Notes: generated by a model not told the origin, from the letters alone. Shown: positions 8,855 to 18,222, counted from the stretch's first letter. The stretch: 64,000 bases of DNA from Oribacterium sp. C9 (GCF_002007235.1 NZ_MUHW01000007.1:80158-144157), one strand, 5' to 3'. Translations and numbers: made by a program.

Positions 8855-9403
8855 TCAAAAAGACACAAGACTATTCAGCATAAATCTGTAGACTTCCTTT
8901 GTTTTATCATCAGTATCATCTGTACACTTATATTCAAGCTCCCTGCATCTCCAGCTTTCGCCAAGTATTTTATAAACTTTCATTTCATCTGTTTTCACTT
9001 CCCGGAATCCGGCTGCCCTGTAGCAGAAGAAAGCCTGTTCGTTATTTTCAAATACTCCTAGAGTCACTTTCCTTGCACCGAATATTTCCTTTGCATACTT
9101 TAATCCCAAAAGAAGCATCCTTTTTCCGTAACTCTGTCCGCGGAGCTCAGGGTTAACTATCACAAAACCGAATCTCAATTCATCAAAGGAATTCCCCGGT
9201 CTTCTCATAGTGAAAAATCCTACGATCTCCTCATCCTCTATGGCCGTGAAAGCCATTAGTTCTCTGACCGAGCCGAACTGTTCTGTTGTAATAGGATATG
9301 AACCAAGTATACCGGCAGTCCATTTGTAAAATGTTTCTTCATCTTTGACCCACGAAAGAACGGTTTCTGAATCCTTTGCTACATACGGTCTCAATCTCAA
9401 CAT
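8855..9403 (-). CDS. GNAT-family N-acetyltransferase
   Basis: A 182-residue acetyltransferase using acetyl-CoA. It shows the N-terminal RLRPY..KDSETVLSW entry, motif A (NPELRGQSYGKRMLLLGL, about residues 90-107, the R/Q-x-x-G-x-G/A pyrophosphate loop) and motif B (FENNEQAFFCYRAAGFREV). It resembles the RimJ/RimL-like amino-group acetylases, but the substrate is open. The frame begins with a GTG at 9409 only 2 bases from AGGAG; the ATG at 9403 has ideal 8-base spacing and is chosen. Confidence 0.85.
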   Translation of the reverse strand: MLRLRPYVAKDSETVLSWVKDEETFYKWTAGILGSYPITTEQFGSVRELMAFTAIEDEEIVGFFTMRRPGNSFDELRFGFVIVNPELRGQSYGKRMLLLGLKYAKEIFGARKVTLGVFENNEQAFFCYRAAGFREVKTDEMKVYKILGESWRCRELEYKCTDDTDDKTKEVYRFMLNSLVSF

Positions 9404-9456
9404 CTTCACTACTCCTTTTCAATTTTCACTCACGTGATAATATACTGAAAAAGCAA

Positions 9457-9493
9457 AAAACAGACCGCCGCTACACAGCAAACGGTCTGTTTT
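9457..9493 (-). terminator. Intrinsic terminator hairpin between the aldo/keto reductase region and the GNAT gene
   Basis: An 11-bp perfect stem, AAAACAGACCG with CGGTCTGTTTT, around a 15-base loop. The T-run in either direction suggests bidirectional use. Confidence 0.7.
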
Positions 9494-9531
9494 ACACTGT
9501 ATTGATGATCAAAAGACTAAAAACCAAAACA

Positions 9532-9669
9532 CTAAGTTATGATCAGCACAAGTCCACCCACTGTGAACTTACGGATCTTTGAATTGTAGCCCGTCTTTGC
9601 TTCACCGCTGTTTGTATCGAAATAGAACCAATAAACATGATCCTCGTCCTGACTGTCTACTACAGGAAT
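9532..9669 (-). pseudogene. Remnant of a cell-wall/choline-binding-repeat protein C-terminus
   Basis: Reading the minus strand in one frame gives about 45 codons ending in TAG. They contain VYWFYFDTNSGEAKTGYNSK, which has the aromatic-YFD-x-NG-x-x-xTGW cadence of cell-wall-binding (choline-binding-like) repeats. There is no start codon and an in-frame stop lies just upstream, so this looks like the tail of a decayed surface protein gene. The repeat assignment rests on one unit only. Confidence 0.45.
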
Positions 9670-9700
9670 CTAATTCCAATGTCAACATTGAATTAATTGT

Positions 9701-10747
9701 TTATACATGTCTTCTCGGATCCAGCTTACCCATGACAGAGCCAGCGATTTCGTCGATCTCTCTTAATTCTTCATCAGTGAAAACAGTGTTCTCAACTGCG
9801 CTTATGTTCTCAATGATCTGAGACGGCTTTGAAGCACCGATCAGAACAGAAGTGATCTCCTGATCCTTCAGATCCCATGCAAGTGCCATCTGCGGCAATG
9901 TCTGCCCTCTGCGCTTGGCAATATCCGCAAGCTTCTGAATAGCTTCAAGCTTCTCAGGATTAATGTCTGAAGCATGAAGGAATCTTCCATCCCTTGCAAC
10001 TCTCGAATCATCAGGAATTCCATGAAGATATTTTTCAGAAAGCATTCCCTGTGCAAGAGGTGAGAAACATATGATTCCCATACCGGACTCACCGGCATAC
10101 TTCTTGAGACCATTCTCTTCTATGGTTCTGTCCAGAATAGAATATCTGTTCTGGTTGATGATCAAAGGCAAATGAATCTCTTTCGCGATCTTCATAGCTT
10201 CCGCGGCACGCTCTCCATTGTAATTTGAGATTCCCACGTAAAGTGCCTTACCGGAGCGTACTATCTGATCCAGTGCCAAAATGGTCTCTTCGATAGGTGT
10301 CTCAGGATCCATACGGTGATGATAGAAAATGTCTACATAATCGAGCCCCATCCTCATAAGTGACTGGTCAAGTGATGCGATGAGATATTTTCTTGAGCCC
10401 CAATCGCCGTAAGGTCCATCCCACATGGTATACCCTGCCTTCGTGGAAACGATGATCTCATCCCTGTAAGCTCTCATATTTTTTGCAAAAATATGACCGA
10501 AATTTTCTTCTGCAGTACCATTTGCAGGACCATAATTGTTTGCCAGATCAAAATGTGTGATACCATGATCAAAAGCTGTGAAAAGCAGCTGTTTCATATT
10601 ATCGACATTATCCTTGGATCCAAAATTATGCCAGAGTCCCAAAGATACCTTAGGAAGCTTGAGACCGGATCTGCCAACTCTCTTATAGAAATCAGCCGCG
10701 TTGTCATATCTTCCTTCTGCCGCCTTATATTCATCCGTGATATACAT
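9701..10747 (-). CDS. Aldo/keto reductase, YghZ (glyceraldehyde-3-phosphate reductase) type
   Basis: A 348-residue NADPH-dependent TIM-barrel reductase. It opens with the YghZ-like block RVGRSGLKLPKVSLGLWHNF. The catalytic Asp and Tyr are in THFDLANNYG, a Lys is in VSTKAGYTMW, and the YHHRMDPETP segment provides the His. The cofactor-binding tail has IGASKPSQI. Relatives reduce L-glyceraldehyde 3-phosphate, methylglyoxal and other aldehydes. The frame runs upstream to 10807, but GGAG before the ATG at 10747 and homology of the N-terminus favour the shorter form. Confidence 0.9.
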   Translation of the reverse strand: MYITDEYKAAEGRYDNAADFYKRVGRSGLKLPKVSLGLWHNFGSKDNVDNMKQLLFTAFDHGITHFDLANNYGPANGTAEENFGHIFAKNMRAYRDEIIVSTKAGYTMWDGPYGDWGSRKYLIASLDQSLMRMGLDYVDIFYHHRMDPETPIEETILALDQIVRSGKALYVGISNYNGERAAEAMKIAKEIHLPLIINQNRYSILDRTIEENGLKKYAGESGMGIICFSPLAQGMLSEKYLHGIPDDSRVARDGRFLHASDINPEKLEAIQKLADIAKRRGQTLPQMALAWDLKDQEITSVLIGASKPSQIIENISAVENTVFTDEELREIDEIAGSVMGKLDPRRHV

Positions 10748-10848
10748 TATATTATCTCCTTCTTTCCCTTTAATTCCCCGAAACAAATCAACGCCCGGAT
10801 TCTCCATTCTTGAATCCAGGCGAAAATTATCCTTACGATACTTTTATA

Positions 10849-11373
10849 TTAAATGCAGTATACGTAATTATCTTTTCTTGGTGCTGCTTCCTTTGAAGGT
10901 GCTGCTGCATAACCGAGAGCACAATGTCCTATACCCTCGTAGTCTCCTTCTATTCCAAGCTTCTTAAGGATCTCTTTTCCGAAATCAGACTCAAACTCTT
11001 CCTTTGCTCTGTGGATCCATACGCTGGAAACCCCGAGACTCTCTGCTGCATTCATAAGGTTGCCCATAACAAGTGAACCGTCATAAACGTGAGTAGGAAC
11101 ATTCTTATCCGAAAGAACTATAAGGATGACAGGTGCACCATAAAAAGGATCGAAGCCTTCCTTCCATCCGCCGATCTTTCTGTTCTCTTCTGAGATCTTA
11201 TCTCTAAGCTCCTTGTCAGTAACTGCTATAATAATAGGGCTCTGCTTACCCATTCCTGTTGCAGCATATGTTCCTGCTCTTAAGATGGCCTCAAGCTCTT
11301 CCTTCTTTACCATGTCAGGCTTGAAATTTCTGCAGCTTCTTCTTGTTTCAAGAACCTTTAATGTCTCGTTCAT
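10849..11373 (-). CDS. Nitroreductase-family FMN oxidoreductase
   Basis: A 174-residue flavoprotein of the nitroreductase superfamily. The N-terminal RRSCRNFKPD is the FMN-phosphate-binding Arg/Ser region. The mid-section YDGSLVMGNLMNAAESLGVSS is the typical helix, and GHCALGYAA follows near the end. Such enzymes reduce nitro compounds, quinones or enones with NAD(P)H; the physiological substrate is unknown. AAAGGGG precedes the ATG by 6 bases. It lies upstream of and in line with the aldo/keto reductase, 101 bases away, so a redox operon is possible. Confidence 0.88.
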   Translation of the reverse strand: MNETLKVLETRRSCRNFKPDMVKKEELEAILRAGTYAATGMGKQSPIIIAVTDKELRDKISEENRKIGGWKEGFDPFYGAPVILIVLSDKNVPTHVYDGSLVMGNLMNAAESLGVSSVWIHRAKEEFESDFGKEILKKLGIEGDYEGIGHCALGYAAAPSKEAAPRKDNYVYCI

Positions 11374-11388
11374 GTTTTACCCCTTTCC

Positions 11389-11425
11389 TTTAAACGTAAG
11401 TCTATTTTGATAACTACCGTTTAAA
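11389..11425. promoter_or_regulatory. Inverted repeat ahead of the nitroreductase gene
   Basis: TTTAAACG and CGTTTAAA are separated by 21 bases, immediately upstream of the ribosome site. A regulator site is possible but unproven. Confidence 0.3.
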
Positions 11426-11539
11426 CCACATAGTTTCTTTTTTATTTCCAATCTACTATATCACGATTATCAGTTTGCTGCAATTATATCGTGTGCAATA
11501 TGTACTCTCCTTCAAAAATGAATTTCTGTAAGCATATGC

Positions 11540-13207
11540 TTAACAAATCTCCCAGACTGCTGCAAACCACGGTCTAAGTATCATATCTGAGTGAAGCTCT
11601 GCATCAGCATAGTTTGAAATAAGCTTTGCTTTTGCTGCCTTGAATTCTCCATTGTGATAATGTATCTCCCGGTCAGTCAGGTTGCAGAGAACAAACAGTT
11701 TTCTTCCATCCAGTTCTCTTTCGTATGCAAATGTCTCGCTTCTGTCTGCATCCAGGAGTCTGTACTTTCCATAGACTATAAGCTCTGACCATTCACTGTT
11801 CCTTCTCAATGAGACCAGCCTTTTATAGTAGTTAAATACTGAATCAGTATCCCTTAACTCTACCTCTGCATTGATCTCCTTATAATTCGGATTCACCATG
11901 ATCCACGGCTTTCCGCTTGTGAATCCGGCGTTCTCGCTGTCATCCCACTGCATAGGAGTTCTCGCATTGTCTCTGCCCTTGGCTTCGATTCCTGCCATCA
12001 GCTCCGAAGCTGTCATCCTTCCGCTTTCAACAAGCTCATGATAAGCATTGATCTCTTCAATGTCTCTCAGATCATCGAAGCTTCCGAACCTGCAGTTTGT
12101 CATTCCCAGTTCTTCACCCTGATATATGTATGGTGTTCCCTTCATAAAATGAAGGAAGGTGGCTATGGACTTTGCTGAAAGAGGAGATTCATCACCAAGT
12201 CTCGAAACGATTCTCGGCTGATCATGATTATCAAGAAAAAGTGAGTTCCATGCCTTCCCCTCAAGCTCTGTCTGCCACTTGCTGAGATTATTCTTAAGCT
12301 CACGAAGATCTATCCTCTTTGTGGTCCACTTTCCATGTTCGTCATAGTCCAGCTCAACATGTTCAAACTGGAACACCATGTTAAGCTCCGAGCCATCCAG
12401 CGATGCATATTTCCCGGCTTCTTCGATGGTCACTCCCGCACATTCTCCCACAGTCATGATGTCATACTTCGAAAGAACACATTCATTCATCTCTCTTATA
12501 TACTCATGAACATGAGGACCGTTTGTGGTATTCTCCAGTCCGCCGTATCCCGATTTTTCATCAAATCTTCCATCAGGAAGACCTTCCCTTTTCGATATCA
12601 TGGAGATGACATCCATTCTGAATCCGTCGATGCCCTTGTCGCACCACCAGCTCATCATCCTGAACACTTCATCTCTGACTTTCGGATTGTCCCAGTTCAG
12701 ATCAGGCTGCTTTTTTGAAAAACAGTGAAGATAGTACATATCTGTTCTTTCATCGTACTCCCATGCAGGGCCGGAAAAGCAGCTTCCCCAGTTGTTGGGA
12801 AGCTTGCCGTCCTTTCCCTCTCGCCAGATGTAAAAATCCCTCTTTTCATTATCCTTCGATGATCTGCTTTCCACAAACCATGGATGTTCGTCCGAAGTAT
12901 GATTCACAACGAGATCCATAACTATCTTTATTCCGAGCTCATGTGCCCTTTTCAGAAGCTCATCAAAATCATCGAGGGTTCCGAACTCATCCATGATGTC
13001 CTGATAATCAGAAATATCATATCCGTTGTCATCATTGGGAGATTTATATACAGGACTCAGCCAGATAACATTTATGCCCAGTTCATGCAGATAATCAAGC
13101 TTCCCGGTGATTCCTCCGAGATCTCCTATTCCGTCACCGTTGGAATCACAAAATGACCTGGGATAGATCTGATAAACTACACTTTCCTTCCACCATTTTC
13201 TGTCCAT
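11540..13207 (-). CDS. GH13 alpha-glucosidase / oligo-1,6-glucosidase
   Basis: A 555-residue cytoplasmic GH13 enzyme (no signal peptide). It starts with the hallmark WWKESVVYQIYPRSF. Conserved regions appear in order: DLVVNHTSD; the nucleophile Asp in GFRMDVISM; the acid Glu in TVGECAGV; and FLDNHDQPR with the transition-state Asp. The Val in DLVVNHTS at region I is typical of alpha-1,6/1,4 exo-glucosidases rather than amylases. It probably cleaves isomaltose, maltose or short malto-oligosaccharides after uptake. An upstream TTG at 13219 is in frame; GGAGG 5 bases before the ATG at 13207 decides the start. Confidence 0.93.
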   Translation of the reverse strand: MDRKWWKESVVYQIYPRSFCDSNGDGIGDLGGITGKLDYLHELGINVIWLSPVYKSPNDDNGYDISDYQDIMDEFGTLDDFDELLKRAHELGIKIVMDLVVNHTSDEHPWFVESRSSKDNEKRDFYIWREGKDGKLPNNWGSCFSGPAWEYDERTDMYYLHCFSKKQPDLNWDNPKVRDEVFRMMSWWCDKGIDGFRMDVISMISKREGLPDGRFDEKSGYGGLENTTNGPHVHEYIREMNECVLSKYDIMTVGECAGVTIEEAGKYASLDGSELNMVFQFEHVELDYDEHGKWTTKRIDLRELKNNLSKWQTELEGKAWNSLFLDNHDQPRIVSRLGDESPLSAKSIATFLHFMKGTPYIYQGEELGMTNCRFGSFDDLRDIEEINAYHELVESGRMTASELMAGIEAKGRDNARTPMQWDDSENAGFTSGKPWIMVNPNYKEINAEVELRDTDSVFNYYKRLVSLRRNSEWSELIVYGKYRLLDADRSETFAYERELDGRKLFVLCNLTDREIHYHNGEFKAAKAKLISNYADAELHSDMILRPWFAAVWEIC

Positions 13208-13280
13208 GTTTTCCTCCAAAAATGATTCTTAAATCGCAAAGCTGTCCGGAACCGGCATCAATCAATAACAGCCCACTTTC

Positions 13281-14063
13281 TCATCCAAGTGCCACATCCA
13301 GAGCCATCATAAGTGTAAATCCCACGGAAAACATGATGACACCTATATTGGAATGCTCACCTTCCGACATCTCGGGTATAAGCTCCTCAACCACCACATA
13401 CATCATGGCTCCGGCTGCAAAGCTGAGAAGATACGGCATGGCAGGAACTATGAATCCTGCTGCAAGGAGAGTAAGTAACGCCCCGACAGGTTCAACAGCA
13501 CCGGACATCACTCCGTCTAAAAATGCCTTTCCCTTATTTTTCTCCTCCGCATATAGAGGCATGGAGATGATGGCTCCCTCCGGAAAATTCTGAATAGCGA
13601 TACCCAGTGCCAGTGCCAATGCTCCTCCCGCGGTGATATTGGTATTACCGGAAATAAAGCCGGCATACACTACACCTACAGCCATACCCTCAGGTATATT
13701 ATGAAGGGTGACCGCAAGAACCATCATGGTTGTTTTTTTCAGCTTCGCATGAGGTCCCTCCGCCTTCTCTGAATGCATGTGAAGATGAGGAATTACAGTG
13801 TCAAGCATTAACAGGAAAAGGATGCCGATCCAGAAGCCGATAAAGGCAGGAAGAAAACTTAACTTTCCCATCTCCTCCGACTGTTCCATAGCCGGAATGA
13901 TGAGGCTCCAGATGGAAGCCGCCACCATCACTCCGCTGGCGAAGCCCGCCAGTGATTTCTGAACCTTCTCTCCAAGCTCTTTTTTCATAAAAAATACTGA
14001 GGCGGATCCTAGTGCAGTTCCCGCAAAAGGGATCAAAAGTCCGGCTAAAACATATAAATTCAT
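13281..14063 (-). CDS. ZIP-family divalent metal transporter
   Basis: A 260-residue membrane protein with eight hydrophobic segments. The histidine-rich loop (PHLHMHSEKAEGPHAK, about residues 92-107) precedes helix 4 with HNIPEGMAVGV. Helix 5 carries NFPEGAIISMPL, and together these form the binuclear metal site of the ZIP/GufA group. It likely imports zinc (possibly iron or manganese) into the cytoplasm. AAAGGGAAAT precedes the ATG. Neighbours give no specific partner, though several zinc enzymes are encoded in this window. Confidence 0.9.
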   Translation of the reverse strand: MNLYVLAGLLIPFAGTALGSASVFFMKKELGEKVQKSLAGFASGVMVAASIWSLIIPAMEQSEEMGKLSFLPAFIGFWIGILFLLMLDTVIPHLHMHSEKAEGPHAKLKKTTMMVLAVTLHNIPEGMAVGVVYAGFISGNTNITAGGALALALGIAIQNFPEGAIISMPLYAEEKNKGKAFLDGVMSGAVEPVGALLTLLAAGFIVPAMPYLLSFAAGAMMYVVVEELIPEMSEGEHSNIGVIMFSVGFTLMMALDVALG

Positions 14064-14196
14064 ATTTCCCTTTCCGACATTTCAGTCATTAAACTTCTCT
14101 TAACAAAAAAAAGATACTATTTCATTATATCCTATTCTCTGCCCCCTATTAAAGAGTCACATGAATAAGAATGTGAGATAGTACCGCTTATATTAC

Positions 14197-15018
14197 TTAC
14201 ACCTCAAAGCCTTCCTTGAAGCGTCTCATCATTTCATTTGTCAAACTAAGATTGTCAGGTTGAAGAACTATATCCTCACGCTTTACCCACTCTGCATATT
14301 TCAGCTCACCTTCATCCATACTGATCTCGGAATCCGGTTCCGCATCGCAGTAATATCCCACCAGTATATCCTGCGCCATGCCCCAGGGCTGTGACTTATA
14401 GTATCTGATATTCTTTACCCTAACGCCGGTCTCTTCCATAACCTCTCTCCGGACAGTCTCTTCAAGAGTCTCACCTATCTCGGTGAAACCTGCCACCAGC
14501 GCATTGTGACTGAACCCGGACCTGTATCTGGTGATAAGCAGGGAATCGTCCTTTATTACTCCCACTATAACTGCCGGATTGATCCTTGGATATATAATGT
14601 TTCCGCATTTCGGACATCTCAGAGCCCTTTCCTTGTCATCGAGCTCCAGTCTTTCTCCGCACTTCCCGCAGAAGATATTGTCGGCATACCATTTCCAGAG
14701 GTGATAGGCGGTAAATACCCCGTAGACCTCTTTCCCCGAGAATCGTCCGCGTACCTCACGTAAGGAATAGAATCCGAATCCCTCCTTTTCACAGTTGCTT
14801 TCATCCAATGAAAGGAAGAATCTCTGTTCATCCAGAGAGAAAAGATAAACTGAACGCTCCGGTTTTATTTCCTTTCCATCAGGGAAAGATATCTCTCCCC
14901 CACTTTCTCCCAGATAGATCCTGCCTTCCCTGTCAAATATAATCAGAGTATCCTCATCTCTCATTTCAACATGCATGTATTCATTCTTCAATCTGCTTGG
15001 GAAAATATCCTGTATCAT
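14197..15018 (-). CDS. nudC: NudC-like NAD(H) pyrophosphatase (Nudix hydrolase)
   Basis: A 273-residue three-part enzyme. It has a variable N-terminal domain (about 1-115), a four-Cys zinc ribbon (CGKC...CPKC, about 118-140) and a Nudix domain. The Nudix box is GFTEIGETLEETVRREVMEE with the catalytic Glu residues. The SQPW element that marks NADH pyrophosphatases is present as YKSQPWGMAQD. It hydrolyses NAD(H) and, in known NudC, NAD caps on RNA; the latter is by analogy only. AAGGAGG precedes the ATG. Confidence 0.9.
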   Translation of the reverse strand: MIQDIFPSRLKNEYMHVEMRDEDTLIIFDREGRIYLGESGGEISFPDGKEIKPERSVYLFSLDEQRFFLSLDESNCEKEGFGFYSLREVRGRFSGKEVYGVFTAYHLWKWYADNIFCGKCGERLELDDKERALRCPKCGNIIYPRINPAVIVGVIKDDSLLITRYRSGFSHNALVAGFTEIGETLEETVRREVMEETGVRVKNIRYYKSQPWGMAQDILVGYYCDAEPDSEISMDEGELKYAEWVKREDIVLQPDNLSLTNEMMRRFKEGFEV

Positions 15019-15116
15019 AAATATCCAATCCTCCTTGATCTTAAGTCAAATTCTATATCTTCTGAATTATCCGATTTATTTCTGTAACCGTAAAATCGAA
15101 TATAAAAACTTATATC

Positions 15117-15137
15117 ATGACACTTATATCATATCAT
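15117..15137. repeat. Second copy of the 21-base word ending the three-hairpin element
   Basis: Identical to 20693-20713 (ATGACACTTATATCATATCA followed by T). It sits in the short gap between the nudC start and the MATE stop and may be a trace of a former insertion or a shared target. Confidence 0.5.
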
Positions 15138-15142
15138 TTGCC

Positions 15143-16552
15143 TCATGCTCTTATTCTTTTCGGCTTCCATCCCTTCAAGGCGGCTCTTCCCTCCGGTGTA
15201 ACCGGCTTTATCCACTTCCCGCGGTACAGATGAACCTGCATGAGAACATATCGTATGGGTTCGTCCAGATAACAGCAGGCAAAGACCAGAAGTGTAGGCA
15301 TCTTCAGTATCATTCCTGTGATCCAGACGATCGGGATGAGCATGAACCACATGAAAACGATCTCCAGAATGGTTCCATAGGATGCATCTCCCGCAGCTCT
15401 GAAGGTATCATTCTGCGCCCAGTTGCCCATCCTGATAAAAGCAGCAACCGCATAGATACATATAAATCCAAAGGCTATCCTGAAGCTCTCCCCGCTCATA
15501 CCCATTAGTGTAAGTATAGGCGTATGCAGCAGCACCAGAGTGGCTCCAAGCATGCCTATAACGATCTGACAGAGATATATCAGCCTCCATGCCCTCGCAT
15601 ATGCCACATCCAGATTTCCGGTGCCAACCTCTTTTCCGACAAGTATCGATGCCGCATTGGCAAATCCTGCAAAAAAGCCTATGATCAGCCCCTCTAGTGT
15701 TCTGAAGACAGCCACCGCCGCGATGGCCTCCTCCGGCTGTCTTCCGAGGACAACATTGATGACCATGTTACCCAGACCTATAAATACTTCATTGGCGATT
15801 ATGGGCGCACACTTTTTGAAAAATTCAGCCACAAAGGCTCTGTGCAATCTAAAGTGCCTCCGAACAGCGAACAGATACGGGTGTCTGTTCCTTAAAGCAA
15901 AAACAGTTATGATGCCAATGCTTACAGCCTGTGCTATGACTGTAGCCAGTGCCGCACCACGTACTCCCATGGCACTGAAGCCCAGATTTCCGAAAATCAG
16001 AACCCAGTTCAAAAAAATGTTGGTAGCAACCGCCACCAGCGAAGCATAAAGAGGTATACGTATCCTTTCAGTGCACCTGAGAAGAATAGACATTGCCATA
16101 GACAATACCATAAGAGGATATGAAAAACCGGCTATCCTTAGATAAGTGATACCGATGTCCTGTATGGTCTTCTTATCTGTATAAAGCTTCATGACAAGTC
16201 CCGGAAATCCCACTGCCATGATGCAGAAAAGGAAAGCCACGCTCATCATGCAGGAAAGAGTCAGACCATAAGATCTATTGATTCCATCCTCATCCTTTGC
16301 TCCCCAAAACTGAGACAGGAACAGCATTCCTCCCCCGACGAATCCCCAGTATCCGCTGAACATAAGTGAAGAAAACTGGGCACAAAGTCCAACAGCACCA
16401 ACCTCGGTCCGTCCTATGGATGCGATCATCATAGTGTCCACCATGGATCCTGTGGTAGTAAGGAGATTTTGAAGAGCCACCGGGATAGCGATCACCGCAA
16501 CTCTTCTCAAAAAATCAATCAAGTCAAATTCTTCTGTTTTAACACTATTCAT
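15143..16552 (-). CDS. MATE-family efflux transporter
   Basis: A 469-residue, roughly 12-TM protein with two homologous MatE halves. The N-terminal half shows PVALQNLLTTTGSMVDTMMI and the second half FFKKCAPIIANEVFIGLGNM, the typical repeat entry points. It exports organic cations or drugs in exchange for Na+ or H+; the substrate is unknown. It ends in a basic tail (GWKPKRIRA). The ribosome site GGAG is 10 bases before the ATG. Confidence 0.9.
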   Translation of the reverse strand: MNSVKTEEFDLIDFLRRVAVIAIPVALQNLLTTTGSMVDTMMIASIGRTEVGAVGLCAQFSSLMFSGYWGFVGGGMLFLSQFWGAKDEDGINRSYGLTLSCMMSVAFLFCIMAVGFPGLVMKLYTDKKTIQDIGITYLRIAGFSYPLMVLSMAMSILLRCTERIRIPLYASLVAVATNIFLNWVLIFGNLGFSAMGVRGAALATVIAQAVSIGIITVFALRNRHPYLFAVRRHFRLHRAFVAEFFKKCAPIIANEVFIGLGNMVINVVLGRQPEEAIAAVAVFRTLEGLIIGFFAGFANAASILVGKEVGTGNLDVAYARAWRLIYLCQIVIGMLGATLVLLHTPILTLMGMSGESFRIAFGFICIYAVAAFIRMGNWAQNDTFRAAGDASYGTILEIVFMWFMLIPIVWITGMILKMPTLLVFACCYLDEPIRYVLMQVHLYRGKWIKPVTPEGRAALKGWKPKRIRA

Positions 16553-16898
16553 GTACGTCGATCTCCAAGTCCATATATTTCCGGCTTTCTGATATGCAGC
16601 ACTTTCGATAGATGATCATGCGAAAATGATGACCGTCTAACTATGATACACCAACTTAATAAATTATGAAATGATACACCTCTTCTCACAGCTATTACAC
16701 TAATTCCGATTACTCTAAATCCGATCACTCTCAGCTCCGGTCTTTTGCATCCTAAAAAAAGATATCTTATTCTCAATTTGAACGGATCATAAAGTCTAAG
16801 ATCACTGCTAAGGCCCATACTGCAGCACGATTTAATAATACATTCTGTAAAACAGAAATGGCATTTCAACTAATGCCGCAACCGCTTTTCTGTGCACA
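16553..16898. other. Intergenic region upstream of the MATE gene and ADH promoter
   Basis: About 350 bases with no convincing gene. It must hold the MATE promoter (minus). A near-duplicated phrase (TTCCGATTACTCTAAATCCGATCACTCT, 16697-16724, read in two units of ~14 bases) is visible. A 106-codon minus-strand frame crosses it but has poor composition and no ribosome site. Confidence 0.4.
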
Positions 16899-16931
16899 TT
16901 GACCAATTTAGAATTTATTTTCGTTATTTTA

Positions 16932-16961
16932 TTGACAGTTTTAACTTTTTTTGAGTATCAT
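16932..16961 (+). promoter_or_regulatory. Sigma-A promoter of the secondary alcohol dehydrogenase
   Basis: TTGACA (16932-16937) and TATCAT (16956-16961) with 18-base spacing, about 90 bases before the ATG. The consensus -35 and the biased codon use of the gene both fit strong expression. Confidence 0.65.
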
Positions 16962-17051
16962 ATTGGCAGTGTTATTGATAATTCTTTAACAGTGTTTCGT
17001 GCATTAACCCCCAAGGGTTATAAAATAAAAACAAAAAGAAGGAGTAATCAC

Positions 17052-18119
17052 ATGAAAGGTTTTGCAATGCTTAAGATCGGCGAAGTAGGCTGGATCGAGA
17101 AGGAACGTCCTGTATGCGGACCAATGGATGCTATATGTAAGCCACTTGCTATCGCTATCTGTACATCAGACGTACACACAGTTTGGGAAGGTGCCGTTGG
17201 TGACCGTCACAACATGATCCTCGGACATGAGGGATGTGCTGAAGTCGTAGAAGTAGGTTCCATGGTTAAGGATTTCAAGCCGGGCGACAAGGTTCTGGTT
17301 CCTGCTATCACACCTGACTGGAATTCACTTGAGGCACAGGGCGGTTATTCAATGCATTCAAACGGAATGCTCGCAGGCTGGAAGTTCTCAAATTTCAAGG
17401 ATGGTCTTGATTCAGAGTATTTCCACGTTAATGATGCCGATGGAAACCTCGCACACATGCCTGAGGGTATGAGCCTTGAAGATGCATGTATGCTTTCAGA
17501 CATGGTACCTACAGGATTCCATGGTGTAGAGCTCGCAGATGTTCAGTTCGGTGATACAGTTCTCGTTATCGGTATCGGACCTGTTGGTCTTATGTCAGTT
17601 GCAGGTACACACCTTCGTGGTGCTTCCCGCATCATCGCAGTAGGAACTCGTCCTAAGTGTGTAGAGATCGCAAAGTTCTACGGTGCTGACGAGTTCATCA
17701 GCTATAAGGACGGCTCTATCGAAGATCAGGTTATGAAGCTTACAAACGGCAAGGGTGTTGACCGCGTAGTTATCGCAGGCGGAAGCGTTAAGACATTTGA
17801 ATCCGCTGTTAAGTCACTTAAGCCGGGTGGAAAGATCGGTAATGTAAACTACCTTGGAAGCGGCGATTTTATCACCATCCCACGTGTAGAATGGGGCGTA
17901 GGTATGGGTCACAAGCAGATCAACGGCGGTCTCATGCCGGGCGGACGTCTCCGCATGGAGAAGCTTGGTGCTCTCGTATCATCAGGCAAGCTCGATGTAA
18001 GCAAGCTTTCTACTCATGTATTCCATGGTTGGGAGCACATTCCTGAGGCATTACAGCTCATGAAGGATAAGCCGGCTGATCTCATCAAGCCTGTAGTTAT
18101 CCTCGACAACAACCCATAA
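17052..18119 (+). CDS. Zinc- and NADP-dependent secondary alcohol dehydrogenase
   Basis: A 355-residue medium-chain dehydrogenase closely resembling the Clostridium beijerinckii / Thermoanaerobacter brockii enzymes. It begins MKGFAMLKIGEVGWIEKE, as they do. Catalytic zinc ligands fall at the known positions Cys37, His59 and Glu60 (GHEG), with the Asp of LSDMVPTGFHG as the fourth. The nucleotide fold has GIGPVGLMSVAG, and GTRPK at about 198-202 matches the NADP-binding loop. Structural zinc cysteines are absent, as in this subfamily. It interconverts short secondary alcohols and ketones, or aldehydes in fermentation. The start is set by GAAGGAG before 17052; the frame extends upstream to 16899 through the promoter. 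Codon use is markedly biased toward presumed optimal codons, suggesting abundance. Confidence 0.93.
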   Translation: MKGFAMLKIGEVGWIEKERPVCGPMDAICKPLAIAICTSDVHTVWEGAVGDRHNMILGHEGCAEVVEVGSMVKDFKPGDKVLVPAITPDWNSLEAQGGYSMHSNGMLAGWKFSNFKDGLDSEYFHVNDADGNLAHMPEGMSLEDACMLSDMVPTGFHGVELADVQFGDTVLVIGIGPVGLMSVAGTHLRGASRIIAVGTRPKCVEIAKFYGADEFISYKDGSIEDQVMKLTNGKGVDRVVIAGGSVKTFESAVKSLKPGGKIGNVNYLGSGDFITIPRVEWGVGMGHKQINGGLMPGGRLRMEKLGALVSSGKLDVSKLSTHVFHGWEHIPEALQLMKDKPADLIKPVVILDNNP

Positions 18120-18222
18120 TATAAAGAGATAAAGTGAAGGATACAAATTCTTTTGCTGTTATCCTGCAGGTTCTTCCTGCATGCATTAAATCCTATTAAT
18201 ACAAACACTGTAAAATATCATC

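Noticed and set aside
16549..16869. 106-codon minus-strand frame upstream of the MATE gene
   Set aside because: It overlaps the MATE start, has odd Cys/Arg-rich composition with a short internal repeat (RVIGFRVIGISVIAV), and no ribosome site or family resemblance.
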